DNA of 14,817 bases. It comes from Firmicutes bacterium UBA5227 (lineage in GTDB: Bacteria; Bacillota; Clostridia; Tissierellales; Sedimentibacteraceae). The translations under genes and the position numbers were made by a program. Of the stretch, positions 6,101-14,083 are shown piece by piece. The stretch's first letter is position 1. Each line of letters starts with the position of its first letter. The notes beneath the pieces are model-generated. The model was not told the origin of the DNA. It did not search any database and saw only the letters and a program-made list of their open reading frames with translations. The DNA lies in the NCBI GenBank assembly GCA_002409285.1, contig DHUT01000045.1, positions 50,016 to 64,832 of the forward strand, written 5' to 3'.

Positions 6101-6144
6101 TTTTTTTGTAACATTATTAAAATGAAATTCAAGAGGTGAAATTT

Positions 6145-7476
6145 ATGAGCACAAAATTGTTTACATTTAAGGGCGGAGTTCATCCACCTACAAGTAAGAC
6201 GCTAACACAAGATGTGCCTATTGAAGATGCGGTTGAACCTAAAACTGTTGTTATTCCGTTGTCACAGCATATAGGAGCCCCTTGTGATCCGCTAATTGCT
6301 GTTGGAGATACAGTAAAAGTCGGACAGAAAATAGGTGAATCAAAAGCCTTTATGTCAGTTCCGGTACATTCAAGCGTATCAGGAACAGTGAAGAGAATTG
6401 AACAGCACTATATACCTAACGGGTCTAAAGCTAATTGTGTAGTTATAGAATCTGACGGGAAGTTTGAAGTACATGAATCCGTACGTCCAAAAGGAACAGT
6501 AGAGAAACTGACAAAGGAAGAAGTTTTATCAATTATTAAAGAAGGCGGAATGGCAGGTATGGGAGGAGCAACGTTTCCCACACATGTTAAATTAAGTCCA
6601 CCAAAGGATAAACCAATTGATATACTGATAGTTAACGGTGCGGAATGCGAGCCGTATTTAACTGCCGATCATCGAATAATGCTTGAAAAACCGGAGCTTG
6701 TTTTATTGGGAGTTAAGGCAATTATGAAAGCTCTGGGAGTCAATAAGGGTTATATAGGAATTGAAAAAAATAAGCCTGATGCAATCGAAATTATGCAAAA
6801 AACCGTTGAGGGACAGGAAGGGATCGAAGTAGCTCCTTTGGAAGTGAAATATCCCCAGGGAGATGAAAAAAGAATAATTAATGCCATAACGGGCAGAATT
6901 GTTCCATCAGGAGGGCTTCCCATGGAAGTGGGATGTGTTGTGGAAAATGTAGGAACAGTGGCGACAATAGGTAATATTATTAAGACAGGCATGCCTTTGA
7001 TTCAGAGGGTTGTAACTGTTTCCGGAAGTGCTGTTCAAAATCCAAAGAACCTTTATGTAAGAATCGGCACTTCATTTAAAGATGTAATTGAACAATGCGG
7101 CGGTTACAAAGAGGAGCCGGGCAAGCTTATAAACGGCGGACCGATGATGGGAATTGCTCAATTCTCAGATGAGGTTCCTGTTGTAAAGGGTACTTCCGGA
7201 ATTCTTGTATTAAATAAAAAGGAAGCAGATCTTCCGGAACCGTCAAATTGCATACTGTGCGGAAGATGTGTTGATGCATGCCCGGTACAGCTTATGCCAT
7301 ACAAAATCAGCAGGTATACAATTCAGAAAAACTTTGATGCTGCTGATGAATATCATGCAGCTGACTGTATAGAGTGCGGAGGCTGTTCCTTTGTGTGTCC
7401 TGCAAAGAGACCGCTTAAGGAAACCATAAGCGTGGCAAAAAAAGAAATACTGGCAAGACGCAAAAAGGTTAAATAG
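6145..7476 (+). CDS. rnfC: Rnf complex subunit RnfC (NADH/FMN and Fe-S subunit)
   Basis: RnfC is the peripheral cytoplasmic subunit that exchanges electrons with NAD(H) in the ferredoxin:NAD+ oxidoreductase. The 443-residue protein has the expected order: an N-terminal RnfC lead (FKGGVHPP, 8-15), a barrel-sandwich region, a NuoF-like nucleotide/FMN-binding domain with GGMAGMGGATFPTHVKL (134-150) and NGAECEPYLTADHR (164-177), an SLBB-like region, and two [4Fe-4S] motifs (C369/372/375/379 and C408/411/414/418). Length is typical of clostridial RnfC, shorter than proteobacterial forms with long C-terminal repeats. The ATG at 6145 follows AGAGGTG at good distance; the GTG inside that site (6136) is not used. 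It is the first gene of the operon, 12 bp before rnfD. Confidence 0.97.
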   Translation: MSTKLFTFKGGVHPPTSKTLTQDVPIEDAVEPKTVVIPLSQHIGAPCDPLIAVGDTVKVGQKIGESKAFMSVPVHSSVSGTVKRIEQHYIPNGSKANCVVIESDGKFEVHESVRPKGTVEKLTKEEVLSIIKEGGMAGMGGATFPTHVKLSPPKDKPIDILIVNGAECEPYLTADHRIMLEKPELVLLGVKAIMKALGVNKGYIGIEKNKPDAIEIMQKTVEGQEGIEVAPLEVKYPQGDEKRIINAITGRIVPSGGLPMEVGCVVENVGTVATIGNIIKTGMPLIQRVVTVSGSAVQNPKNLYVRIGTSFKDVIEQCGGYKEEPGKLINGGPMMGIAQFSDEVPVVKGTSGILVLNKKEADLPEPSNCILCGRCVDACPVQLMPYKISRYTIQKNFDAADEYHAADCIECGGCSFVCPAKRPLKETISVAKKEILARRKKVK

Positions 7477-7488
7477 GAGGAAAAACAG

Positions 7489-8439
7489 ATGGATAATAAG
7501 TTGATTGCTTCATCGTCACCTCATATCAGGAACGATGAAACAACTCAAAAATTAATGCTTGATGTAATTATAGCTTTATTACCTGCATTAGTGGCAAGCA
7601 TATTTTATTTTGGAACTAAATCAATAATATTGGTGGTGTGTTCTGTTGCTGCGGCAGTTATTACAGAATATGCCTGTGAAAAATTTATGGGAAGACCTGT
7701 AACGGTTACTGACTTAAGTGCGGTGGTTACAGGTATGCTGTTAGCTTTTAATCTGCCTTCAACAGCACCTTGGTGGATTGCTGTAGCCGGTTCGGTATTT
7801 GCAATAGCAATAGTAAAACAGGTATTCGGAGGACTGGGCTTTAACTTTTTAAATCCGGCATTGGCGGCAAGAGCATTTATAATGGCTTCGTGGTCTTCTC
7901 ATATAGCAAGCGGCTTTATTGACCCTGCAACAGACGCCGTATCTTCGGCAACACCTTTGACAATGATTAAGACCGGAGCTGCAGGACAGCTTCCCTCAAT
8001 TGCAGACATGCTCATGGGAAATATTCCCGGTGTTATAGGAGAAACATCAGCTATACTTTTAATATTAGGCGGTATTTATTTAATATACAGAGGAACAATT
8101 AAATGGATAATTCCGGTTGTTTATATAGGAACAGTTGCTGTTATTGCTCTCGTTACTGATGGTGCCAGCCTGCTTCTCTACCATATATTTGGAGGCGGAT
8201 TAATGCTTGGTGCATTTTTCATGGCAACTGATTATGCAACCAGCCCGGTTACTGACAAAGGAAAGGTTATTTTTGCTGTTGGAGCCGGAATACTCACTAT
8301 GCTCATAAGGAAAATGGGCGGCTATCCCGAGGGCGTATCCTATTCGATACTTCTGATGAATATCCTTACTCCAATGATAGACAAGTATGTTCAGCCAAAA
8401 GTATTTGGAGTAGCAGGAGGTAAAAAGAATGAAAAATAA
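7489..8439 (+). CDS. rnfD: Rnf complex membrane subunit RnfD
   Basis: RnfD is an integral membrane flavoprotein of the NqrB/RnfD family. The 316-residue sequence shows many hydrophobic helices (for example about 25-60, 74-112 and 185-245) and the flavin attachment motif SSATPLT (152-158), where T155 is expected to carry FMN through a phosphodiester bond. Further family signs are FGGLGFNFLNPALAARAF (113-130) and the late FFMATDYATSPVT. It passes electrons through the membrane and is thought to take part in ion translocation. Strong AGGAGG precedes the ATG. Its last 11 bp overlap rnfG, so the two are translationally coupled. Confidence 0.97.
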   Translation: MDNKLIASSSPHIRNDETTQKLMLDVIIALLPALVASIFYFGTKSIILVVCSVAAAVITEYACEKFMGRPVTVTDLSAVVTGMLLAFNLPSTAPWWIAVAGSVFAIAIVKQVFGGLGFNFLNPALAARAFIMASWSSHIASGFIDPATDAVSSATPLTMIKTGAAGQLPSIADMLMGNIPGVIGETSAILLILGGIYLIYRGTIKWIIPVVYIGTVAVIALVTDGASLLLYHIFGGGLMLGAFFMATDYATSPVTDKGKVIFAVGAGILTMLIRKMGGYPEGVSYSILLMNILTPMIDKYVQPKVFGVAGGKKNEK

Positions 8440-8995
8440 TTATGTTAGATTAGGTGGAATATTGTTTATAATCGCAGCAATATCTGCAGGTATACTTGCC
8501 TGGTTAAATGGTGCCACAAGCGATTTGATTGCTAAAAATGAAGCTATGGCCAGCATGGATCCTGCAGTTCTGGAAGCTGTTATGCCTGGTGCGGTTATGT
8601 TTAATGAATATGAAGATACTGCTTTGGTTGATAAAATAAAATCGGAAAATGACAAGTTTGTTGACCTTCTTACTGCAGTTGATGCCTCAGATAATCAGCT
8701 TGGAAATGTTGTAAGAACATGGAGCACTGTTTCCGGCTATGGCGGAGATATGGAACTGTTTGTAGGGGTTTCAACTGAGGGTAAAATTACCGGTGTTAAT
8801 GTGGTAACCCACAGCGAAACTTCGGGACTTGGTTCAAGAACAACAGAACCTGAATTCTGGAGTCAGTTTGTAGGGAAAGATGCAGGTGAGGGAATAACAG
8901 ATTTTGATGCAATATCAGGTGTAACAAAATCATCTAATTCTTTTCTCAGTGCTGTTAATAATGCGATAAGCATTTACAGCGAATATTTAAAGTAG
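8429..8995 (+). CDS. rnfG: Rnf complex subunit RnfG (covalent FMN)
   Basis: RnfG has a single N-terminal membrane anchor (about 7-27) and an extracytoplasmic FMN-binding domain. The 188-residue sequence contains the C-terminal flavinylation motif SGVTKSS (163-169), with T166 the expected covalent FMN-phosphoester site, as well as the family stretch VVTHSETSGLGSR (125-137). The usual motif has Ala before the Thr (SGAT); here it is Val, a mild variation. No flavin transferase (ApbE) gene is present in the window, so the FMN must be attached by an enzyme encoded elsewhere. The gene starts inside the end of rnfD, with AGGAGG at 8415-8420 within the rnfD coding sequence. Confidence 0.96.
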   Translation: MKNNYVRLGGILFIIAAISAGILAWLNGATSDLIAKNEAMASMDPAVLEAVMPGAVMFNEYEDTALVDKIKSENDKFVDLLTAVDASDNQLGNVVRTWSTVSGYGGDMELFVGVSTEGKITGVNVVTHSETSGLGSRTTEPEFWSQFVGKDAGEGITDFDAISGVTKSSNSFLSAVNNAISIYSEYLK

Positions 8996-9004
8996 GAGGA
9001 TGAC

Positions 9005-9610
9005 ATGAGCAAGTTTGATATATTTAAAAATGGTGTTACCAAAGAAAATCCTATTTTGGCTCAACAGGTTGGTATGTGTGCGACACTTGCAATTACCACT
9101 TCCCTGATAAATGGAGTTGGAATGGGAGTTGCTGTTATAGCAGTTTTGACCGGATCAAACATTGTTATTTCGGCATTGAGAAAATTTATACCGGATGAGG
9201 TTCGTATACCGGCATTTGTTATAATAATTGCTGCATTTACGACGATTATAGATTTGGTGATGCATGCATATACATTTGAGTTATATCAGGCACTGGGTGT
9301 ATTTATACCATTAATAGTTGTTAACTGTATTATTTTGGCAAGAGCAGAAGCATTTGCTTTCAGCAACGGTGTTTTAGATTCTGCGATTGATGGTTTAGGT
9401 ATGGGCGTGGGTTACCTGGTGGCCATGATTTTATTAAGCTCTATAAGAGAAATATTAGGTAATGGAACCATATTGGGATTCAGCATTCTTCCCGAAAGCT
9501 ACGAACCCATGATGATGGCAGTACAGCCGCCTGGAGCATTTATTCTATTAGGCTTGTTAATAGGGCTTGTAAATTACCTATCTAACAGAAAGAACAGAAA
9601 GAAAGCATAG
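9005..9610 (+). CDS. rnfE: Rnf complex membrane subunit RnfE
   Basis: RnfE is a multi-span membrane subunit related to RnfA and NqrD. The 201-residue protein has about six hydrophobic helices. The two cysteines that in RnfA/RnfE form an intramembrane iron-sulfur centre are present: C25 (QQVGMCATLA) and C108 (IPLIVVNCII), the second followed by the family signature ARAEAFA. The matching residues of RnfA complete the site. A basic tail (NRKNRKKA) fits a cytoplasmic C-terminus. It starts after TAGGAGG and lies 9 bp from both neighbours, in the tight spacing of the operon. Confidence 0.97.
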   Translation: MSKFDIFKNGVTKENPILAQQVGMCATLAITTSLINGVGMGVAVIAVLTGSNIVISALRKFIPDEVRIPAFVIIIAAFTTIIDLVMHAYTFELYQALGVFIPLIVVNCIILARAEAFAFSNGVLDSAIDGLGMGVGYLVAMILLSSIREILGNGTILGFSILPESYEPMMMAVQPPGAFILLGLLIGLVNYLSNRKNRKKA

Positions 9611-9619
9611 GAGGCTGAA

Positions 9620-10195
9620 ATGGAATTAGTAAGTTTATTTATTACTTCATTTATTGTAAACAATATAATATTTTCACAGTTTTTAGGAACATGCCCTTTT
9701 TTAGGGGTTTCTAAAAAAATTGATACAGCGGCAGGTATGGGTATAGCCGTAATATTCGTTATAACATTGGCTTCAATCATAACTTTCATTGTCCAGAAAG
9801 CAATTTTGGTTCCAATGGAATTAGAGTATTTGCAGACAATAGTTTTTATTTTGATTATTGCTGCATTGGTACAGTTTGTTGAAATGTTTTTAAAGAAATC
9901 TGCTCCCGGTCTGTATCAGGCATTAGGAATTTATCTGCCTTTGATTACTACTAACTGTGCAGTTCTTGGTGTTGCTATAAATAATATAAAATTTGATTAT
10001 ACTTTTATTGAATCAATTGTTTATTCGGTAGGAACATCCGCAGGTTTTATGCTTGCAATTGTACTGTTTGCGGGAGTAAGGGACAAGGTAGATAATGCTG
10101 ATCTTCCTGAATCACTGAAAGGCTCTGCTATATCTTTGATTACAGCAGGATTGATGTCTGTTGCATTCCTTGGCTTTTCAGGACTGAAATTATAG
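9620..10195 (+). CDS. rnfA: Rnf complex membrane subunit RnfA
   Basis: RnfA is the partner of RnfE, with inverted topology. The 191-residue protein is almost entirely hydrophobic and begins with the family's NNIIFSQFLGTCPFLGVSKK region. C25 and C113 (LPLITTNCAVLGVA) are the expected ligands of the intramembrane Fe-S centre shared with RnfE. RnfA and RnfE show internal likeness to each other (both have L-Y-Q-A-L-G before the second Cys motif), in keeping with an ancient duplication. ATAGGAGGC precedes the start. The gene leads into rnfB after 12 bp. Confidence 0.97.
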   Translation: MELVSLFITSFIVNNIIFSQFLGTCPFLGVSKKIDTAAGMGIAVIFVITLASIITFIVQKAILVPMELEYLQTIVFILIIAALVQFVEMFLKKSAPGLYQALGIYLPLITTNCAVLGVAINNIKFDYTFIESIVYSVGTSAGFMLAIVLFAGVRDKVDNADLPESLKGSAISLITAGLMSVAFLGFSGLKL

Positions 10196-10207
10196 GAGGT
10201 ATGAAGA

Positions 10208-10993
10208 ATGGTTATAGTTAATGCAGTTGCAGTTACCGGCGGTATTGGCATTGTATGCGGAGTATTGCTGGCAGTTGCGGCAAAATTGTTCTCAGTAGAG
10301 GTGGATACCAAGGTTACTGAAGTAAGGAACCTCTTGCCGGGAGCTAATTGCGGAGCCTGCGGATTTCCCGGATGTGACGGGATGGCTGCCGCAATAGCAG
10401 AAGGAAGAGCCCCGGTTAACGGATGTCCTGTGGCAAGCAGTGAAAGGCATCAGAAAATAGCTGCTGTTATGGGAACAACGGTAGAAGAAACAGAAAAAAA
10501 GGTTGCTCACGTTTTGTGTCAGGGATGCGACAGCGTAGCAGCAAAGAAATACGAATATGATGGTGTAAGAGACTGTAAGGCAGCTGCAGCAGTACAGGGA
10601 GGACCCAAGTCATGTGACAGGGGATGCCTGGGATTTGGAAACTGCAAGGTTGTTTGTGACTTTGACGCAATTGAAATTGTTGACGGGTTAGCTGTTATAG
10701 ATAAAGAAAAATGTACCGCATGCGGTAAATGTATTGAAGAGTGCCCAAAGGCGGTTATAGAATTTGTGCCGTATAAAAACAATGTAGTTGTAGGATGCCA
10801 CAACAAGGATTTTGGCAAAGCTGTAAAGGATGTATGTTCAATAGGATGCATAGGCTGCAAAATCTGTGAAAAAAATTGTGAATTTGATGCAATACATGTT
10901 GCTGATAACCTGGCTAAGGTTGATTATGACAAGTGTACACATTGCATGGTATGTGTTCAGAAATGTCCAACCAAAGCAATACAGGGTATATAA
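10208..10993 (+). CDS. rnfB: Rnf complex ferredoxin-oxidising subunit RnfB
   Basis: RnfB accepts electrons from reduced ferredoxin at the cytoplasmic side. The 261-residue protein has an N-terminal membrane helix (about 5-28), a four-Cys Fe-S domain (C48, C51, C56, C73; GANCGACGFPGC), a middle cysteine-rich part (C104, C107, C123, C136, C140, C146, C150), and ferredoxin-type motifs at C169/172/175/179, C214/217/220/224 and C243/246/249/253. At least five Fe-S clusters are implied. This longer, Cys-rich form is typical of clostridial Rnf, unlike the short proteobacterial RnfB. It is the last gene of the operon, followed by a terminator at 11022. The FeS domain at its N-terminus resembles the C-terminal domain of the hydrogenase-like protein at 3083-4330. 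Confidence 0.97.
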   Translation: MVIVNAVAVTGGIGIVCGVLLAVAAKLFSVEVDTKVTEVRNLLPGANCGACGFPGCDGMAAAIAEGRAPVNGCPVASSERHQKIAAVMGTTVEETEKKVAHVLCQGCDSVAAKKYEYDGVRDCKAAAAVQGGPKSCDRGCLGFGNCKVVCDFDAIEIVDGLAVIDKEKCTACGKCIEECPKAVIEFVPYKNNVVVGCHNKDFGKAVKDVCSIGCIGCKICEKNCEFDAIHVADNLAKVDYDKCTHCMVCVQKCPTKAIQGI

Positions 10994-11021
10994 CAGCAAT
11001 AGAATAAAAGTAGAATAATAT

Positions 11022-11050
11022 GGCTGTGCCGGGGCACAGTCTTTATTTAT
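11022..11050 (+). terminator. Intrinsic terminator of the rnf operon
   Basis: GGCTGTGCC (11022-11030) pairs with GGCACAGTC (11033-11041), nine pairs including one G-U, with a tight loop. The T-rich tract TTTATTTAT follows. It lies 28 bp after the rnfB stop. Confidence 0.8.
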
Positions 11051-11070
11051 AATTTGCTCCAAAATGGGTT

Positions 11071-11099
11071 TTGACAAATATATTGTTAAGAACTATAAT
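11071..11099 (+). promoter_or_regulatory. Consensus promoter of the NAD salvage genes
   Basis: TTGACA (11071-11076) and TATAAT (11094-11099) match the vegetative consensus at all 12 positions with the ideal 17-bp spacing. The spacer contains TTGTTAA (11083-11089), a possible Rex half-site, but no good second half follows. No riboswitch-length leader exists: the predicted start is only about 25 bp before the ATG. Confidence 0.85.
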
Positions 11100-11131
11100 A
11101 TCTGTATCAATAAAAAAGGCGAGGATTGCTT

Positions 11132-11770
11132 ATGAATATTGTGGAAAAAATGCAACAGGAGCTAAAGGGAAGGATAATTGATTTACAATCGCTGGATAAA
11201 GACAAAACAGCTGTATTCATCGTAGATATGGTTGATGGTTTTGTGTACTCCGGCGCATTGTCTTCCCCAAGAGTTGCTGCAATAGTAAATAATATTGCTG
11301 AATTAAATGAAAAAACCAAGGGATACAAAAAAATGTTTTTTCTGGACTGTCATGAAGACAATTCCCAGGAATTAATGTACTTTCCGCACCATTGCGTTAA
11401 AGGCACAAACGAAGTGGAACTAATTTCCGAATTGAAAACAGAGCATTCAAACGGACCGGAAACCTTTTATGTGGAGAAAAACAGTACAAACGGGTTTTTC
11501 AGCAATGGATTTCAGGAATGGCTGAAAAAATATGAAAATGAAGTTGATAATTTCATTGTAACAGGATGTGTAACAGACATATGTGTACTTCAATTTACTT
11601 TGAGCTTAAAGGCATATTTCAATGAGAAAAATAAAGATAAGAGGGTTATTGTTCCTATGGATGCCGTAGAAACCTATGAGGTTGGTTCCCATGATGGAAA
11701 TCTTATGAATTTATTTGCACTGTACAATATGCATATTAACGGAATCGAAGTAGTGGAAAAAATAAATTAA
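11132..11770 (+). CDS. pncA: Nicotinamidase (isochorismatase-like cysteine hydrolase)
   Basis: This enzyme hydrolyses nicotinamide to nicotinate and ammonia, the first step of NAD salvage. The 212-residue protein carries the family triad D32 (FIVDMVDGF), K116 (VEKNSTNGF) and C151 (VTGCVTDICV). Metal ligands are visible as D72 and H74 (LDCHED) and H86 or H87 (YFPHHC). The ATG at 11132 is chosen because GAGGA (11121-11125) lies 6 bp upstream; a TTG six bases earlier is too close to the site. It lies 13 bp before the phosphoribosyltransferase gene, which uses its product, and this pairing makes nicotinamidase much more likely than another isochorismatase-family hydrolase. The name pncA is given by family and context. 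Confidence 0.88.
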   Translation: MNIVEKMQQELKGRIIDLQSLDKDKTAVFIVDMVDGFVYSGALSSPRVAAIVNNIAELNEKTKGYKKMFFLDCHEDNSQELMYFPHHCVKGTNEVELISELKTEHSNGPETFYVEKNSTNGFFSNGFQEWLKKYENEVDNFIVTGCVTDICVLQFTLSLKAYFNEKNKDKRVIVPMDAVETYEVGSHDGNLMNLFALYNMHINGIEVVEKIN

Positions 11771-11783
11771 CGGGAGTAGAGTA

Positions 11784-13262
11784 ATGTATCACAATGATTT
11801 TAGTGGCAGAAAGCTATCAATGCTCATGGATTTTTATGAGCTTACTATGGCCAACGGTTATTTTTCAAATGGAATGAAAGAAGACATAGTTTATTTTGAT
11901 ATGTTTTTCAGGAAAAATCCTGATAATGGAGGCTTTTCAATTGTTGCAGGATTAGAGCAGGTTATACAGTACATAAAGGAATTAAAATTTTCAGAGGACG
12001 ACATAGAATTCTTAAGAGGTAAAAAGATATTTAAAGAAGAATTTTTGCAGTATCTTAAATCCTTTAAATTTACAGGAGATATATATGCAATACCTGAGGG
12101 AACCCCTGTTTTTCCGGGCGAACCTCTGATTACCGTAAGAGCGAAGGCTGTTGACGCACAGCTTATAGAAACCATGCTTCTGCTGACAATCAACCATCAA
12201 AGCCTGATTGCAACAAAAGCAAACAGAATTGTAAGAGCTGCAAAGGGAAGACCGATAATGGAATTTGGTGCAAGAAGAAGCCATGGCTACGACAGTGCCA
12301 TATACGGAGGGAGAGCGGCATACATAGGAGGAGTCATGGGAACAGCAACAACTCTGGCAGATGAGATGTTTGGCGTTCCGGCATTAGGAACAATGGCTCA
12401 TTCCTGGGTACAGATGTTTGAAACCGAGTATGAGTCTTTTAAGGTATATGCAGAAAATTATCCTGATAACTGTACATTGCTTATCGATACCTACAATGTA
12501 ATAAAAAGTGGCATTCCAAATGCAGTAAGAGTTTCGAGAGAAGTGCTGGAGCCAATGGGCAAAAGACTTAAAGGTGTCAGAATAGATTCTGGCGATATTG
12601 CTTATTTAAGCAAAAAATGCAGGGAGATGCTAAATGAGGCGGGACTTACCGATTGTGACATAGTAGCATCCAACAGTCTTGACGAATTTATTATAACAGA
12701 TTTACTGGATCAGGGAGCTAAATTGGATTCTTTTGGAGTAGGAGAAAGGCTTATTACAGCTAAATCCGAGCCGGTGTTTGGATGTGTCTATAAGCTTGCG
12801 GCAGTTGAAAAGGAAGGAAAAATTATTCCTAAAATCAAACTGTCCGAGAATGAAGAAAAGATAACTAATCCGGGCTACAAAAAAGTTTGGAGACTATATG
12901 ACAAAAAAACTCATAATCCTATTGCAGATGTTGTAACTATGTCACATGAGGTTATTGATGATACAAAACCATATACCATATTTGACGAAATACATGTTTG
13001 GAAAAAGAAAAAAATAACTAATTTTTACGCCAAAAACTTGCAGGTACCTATATTTATAAACGGTGAATGTGTTTATGACAGTCCAAGCCTTGATGAAATA
13101 AGGCTGTACTGTAAAAATCAGGTTGATAATTTATGGGGAGAAGTTAAGAGGTTTACTAATCCTCACAGCTACTATGTGGATCTTTCTGCGGAACTTTGGA
13201 ATTGCAAACAGGATCTGATAAACCAGTTCAGTTTTAAGGATGGGGCACAACCCATAGAATAA
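11784..13262 (+). CDS. pncB: Nicotinate phosphoribosyltransferase
   Basis: This enzyme joins nicotinate to phosphoribosyl pyrophosphate, with ATP hydrolysis, giving nicotinate mononucleotide for NAD synthesis. The 492-residue protein shows the family order: DFYELTMANGYF (16-27), GYDSAIYGGRAAYIGG within EFGARRSHGYD... (160-183), GTMAHSWVQMF (202-212) with H206 the likely phosphorylated His, LIDTYNV (233-239), and GVRIDSGDIAYLS (264-276) of the phosphate-binding site. The length is that of the long bacterial/human-type NaPRT, with an extra C-terminal region beyond about residue 400. CGGGAGTAGAGTA precedes the ATG. It is cotranscribed with the nicotinamidase gene; no convincing intrinsic terminator follows, only the imperfect repeat at 13300-13378. 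Confidence 0.95.
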   Translation: MYHNDFSGRKLSMLMDFYELTMANGYFSNGMKEDIVYFDMFFRKNPDNGGFSIVAGLEQVIQYIKELKFSEDDIEFLRGKKIFKEEFLQYLKSFKFTGDIYAIPEGTPVFPGEPLITVRAKAVDAQLIETMLLLTINHQSLIATKANRIVRAAKGRPIMEFGARRSHGYDSAIYGGRAAYIGGVMGTATTLADEMFGVPALGTMAHSWVQMFETEYESFKVYAENYPDNCTLLIDTYNVIKSGIPNAVRVSREVLEPMGKRLKGVRIDSGDIAYLSKKCREMLNEAGLTDCDIVASNSLDEFIITDLLDQGAKLDSFGVGERLITAKSEPVFGCVYKLAAVEKEGKIIPKIKLSENEEKITNPGYKKVWRLYDKKTHNPIADVVTMSHEVIDDTKPYTIFDEIHVWKKKKITNFYAKNLQVPIFINGECVYDSPSLDEIRLYCKNQVDNLWGEVKRFTNPHSYYVDLSAELWNCKQDLINQFSFKDGAQPIE

Positions 13263-13299
13263 CTCAATAAAGGGTGTTGTTGCATTAGTGACCGGCAGT

Positions 13300-13378
13300 A
13301 TGTCTTTCCAATGCAGACCGAAGAATCTTACTTTTATTTTTTAATTATTGTGAATTCCTTTGGCTCTCGGGATGACAT
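13300..13378. repeat. Degenerate inverted repeat after pncB
   Basis: The left part (13300-13326, ATGTC...AAGAAT) and right part (13354-13378, ATTCCTT...GACAT) are imperfect inverted copies with several mismatches and small gaps, around an AT-rich centre with a T-run (13332-13342). The arms recall the intergenic palindromes common in Firmicutes that read like TGTCATTCTGAGCG...GAAGAATCT. It may be an eroded repeat, a weak terminator for pncAB, or both. No second copy occurs in the window. Confidence 0.4.
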
Positions 13379-13476
13379 GTATGCTTAATGCGACAACTCT
13401 TTTTTTAAAAGATGAATTAATCCGCTGTTTTGAGTATTCATTTATGGGTAAAATAATAATATCAGTTGGAGGAAGT

Positions 13477-14064
13477 ATGTTTCCCAGGATAGGAATGAGA
13501 AATATTAAAACATCCACGGCAGTATTTCTGTGCCTGTTAATATTTCAGTTAATAAACAGAGAAAATTCTATTCAAGCATGCATAGCAGCAGTAATCTGTA
13601 TGCAGAATACAGTTGTAGACTCATATAAAAGGGGCTTTCAAAGGGTGATCGGAACAATTATAGGAGGAATTACCGGAGGCCTCGTGCTGTTCATTGTAAC
13701 AAATCTTGGAAGTGAAGATTTGCTGATTTTTATAATTCCATTGGGTATAACCTTGTTAATATATATATGTGTTAACATTGATATGAAGCAGTCAGTAGTA
13801 ATTTGCTGTGTTGTATACCTAAGTATTTTAATTACAAAAAGCCACGAGGGCGGATATTTATTATATACATTAAACAGAGTCATAGATACTATTGCAGGAA
13901 TTATGGTGGCTTTGCTGGTTAATAAATATATGCATATACCTGATAAATTTAGAAAATTAAGCAATAATAAAAAAGAATATCAGGATAATGAATCACCTGA
14001 ATTTACTGATGAAAATTCAAGTGAAGTGATAACGACGGATATTGAAAATAACAGGGAAGATTGA
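13477..14064 (+). CDS. FUSC/aromatic acid exporter (ArAE_1, DUF939-like) membrane protein
   Basis: A 195-residue integral membrane protein with hydrophobic segments at about 14-26, 32-44, 58-76, 82-98, 106-120 and 132-150, then a hydrophilic acidic tail (about 165-195). The start (FPRIGMRNIKTSTAVFLC), the IQACIAAVICMQ helix and the loop DSYKRGFQRVIGTIIGG are characteristic of the N-terminal membrane half of FUSC/DUF939 proteins. The usual C-terminal cytoplasmic domain seen in longer members is missing. The transported substrate is unknown. The frame is open from 13360, but the ATG at 13477 is preferred because TTGGAGGAAG (13466-13475) lies immediately before it and because homologues begin at this motif. 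A weak promoter candidate is TTGAGT (13430-13435) with TAATAA (13454-13459). Stand-alone unit. Confidence 0.8.
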   Translation: MFPRIGMRNIKTSTAVFLCLLIFQLINRENSIQACIAAVICMQNTVVDSYKRGFQRVIGTIIGGITGGLVLFIVTNLGSEDLLIFIIPLGITLLIYICVNIDMKQSVVICCVVYLSILITKSHEGGYLLYTLNRVIDTIAGIMVALLVNKYMHIPDKFRKLSNNKKEYQDNESPEFTDENSSEVITTDIENNRED

Positions 14065-14083
14065 GCTGTAAATAAATTTATTA

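Noticed and set aside
6085..6102. A true Rex operator before rnfC
   Set aside because: Only about 9 of 14 consensus positions match and the palindrome has an odd centre, so it is recorded only as operator-like.
10292..10860. Several minus-strand frames opposite rnfB
   Set aside because: They mirror the Cys-rich rnfB coding sequence, have no ribosome sites, and rnfB itself is certain.
10994..11131. Riboswitch controlling the NAD salvage genes
   Set aside because: After the promoter only about 25 nt remain before the start codon, too short for an aptamer; the upstream hairpin is the rnf terminator.
13360..13476. N-terminal extension of the FUSC-like protein
   Set aside because: The extension overlaps the degenerate repeat and lacks a ribosome site; the ATG at 13477 has GGAGG and the conserved family start.
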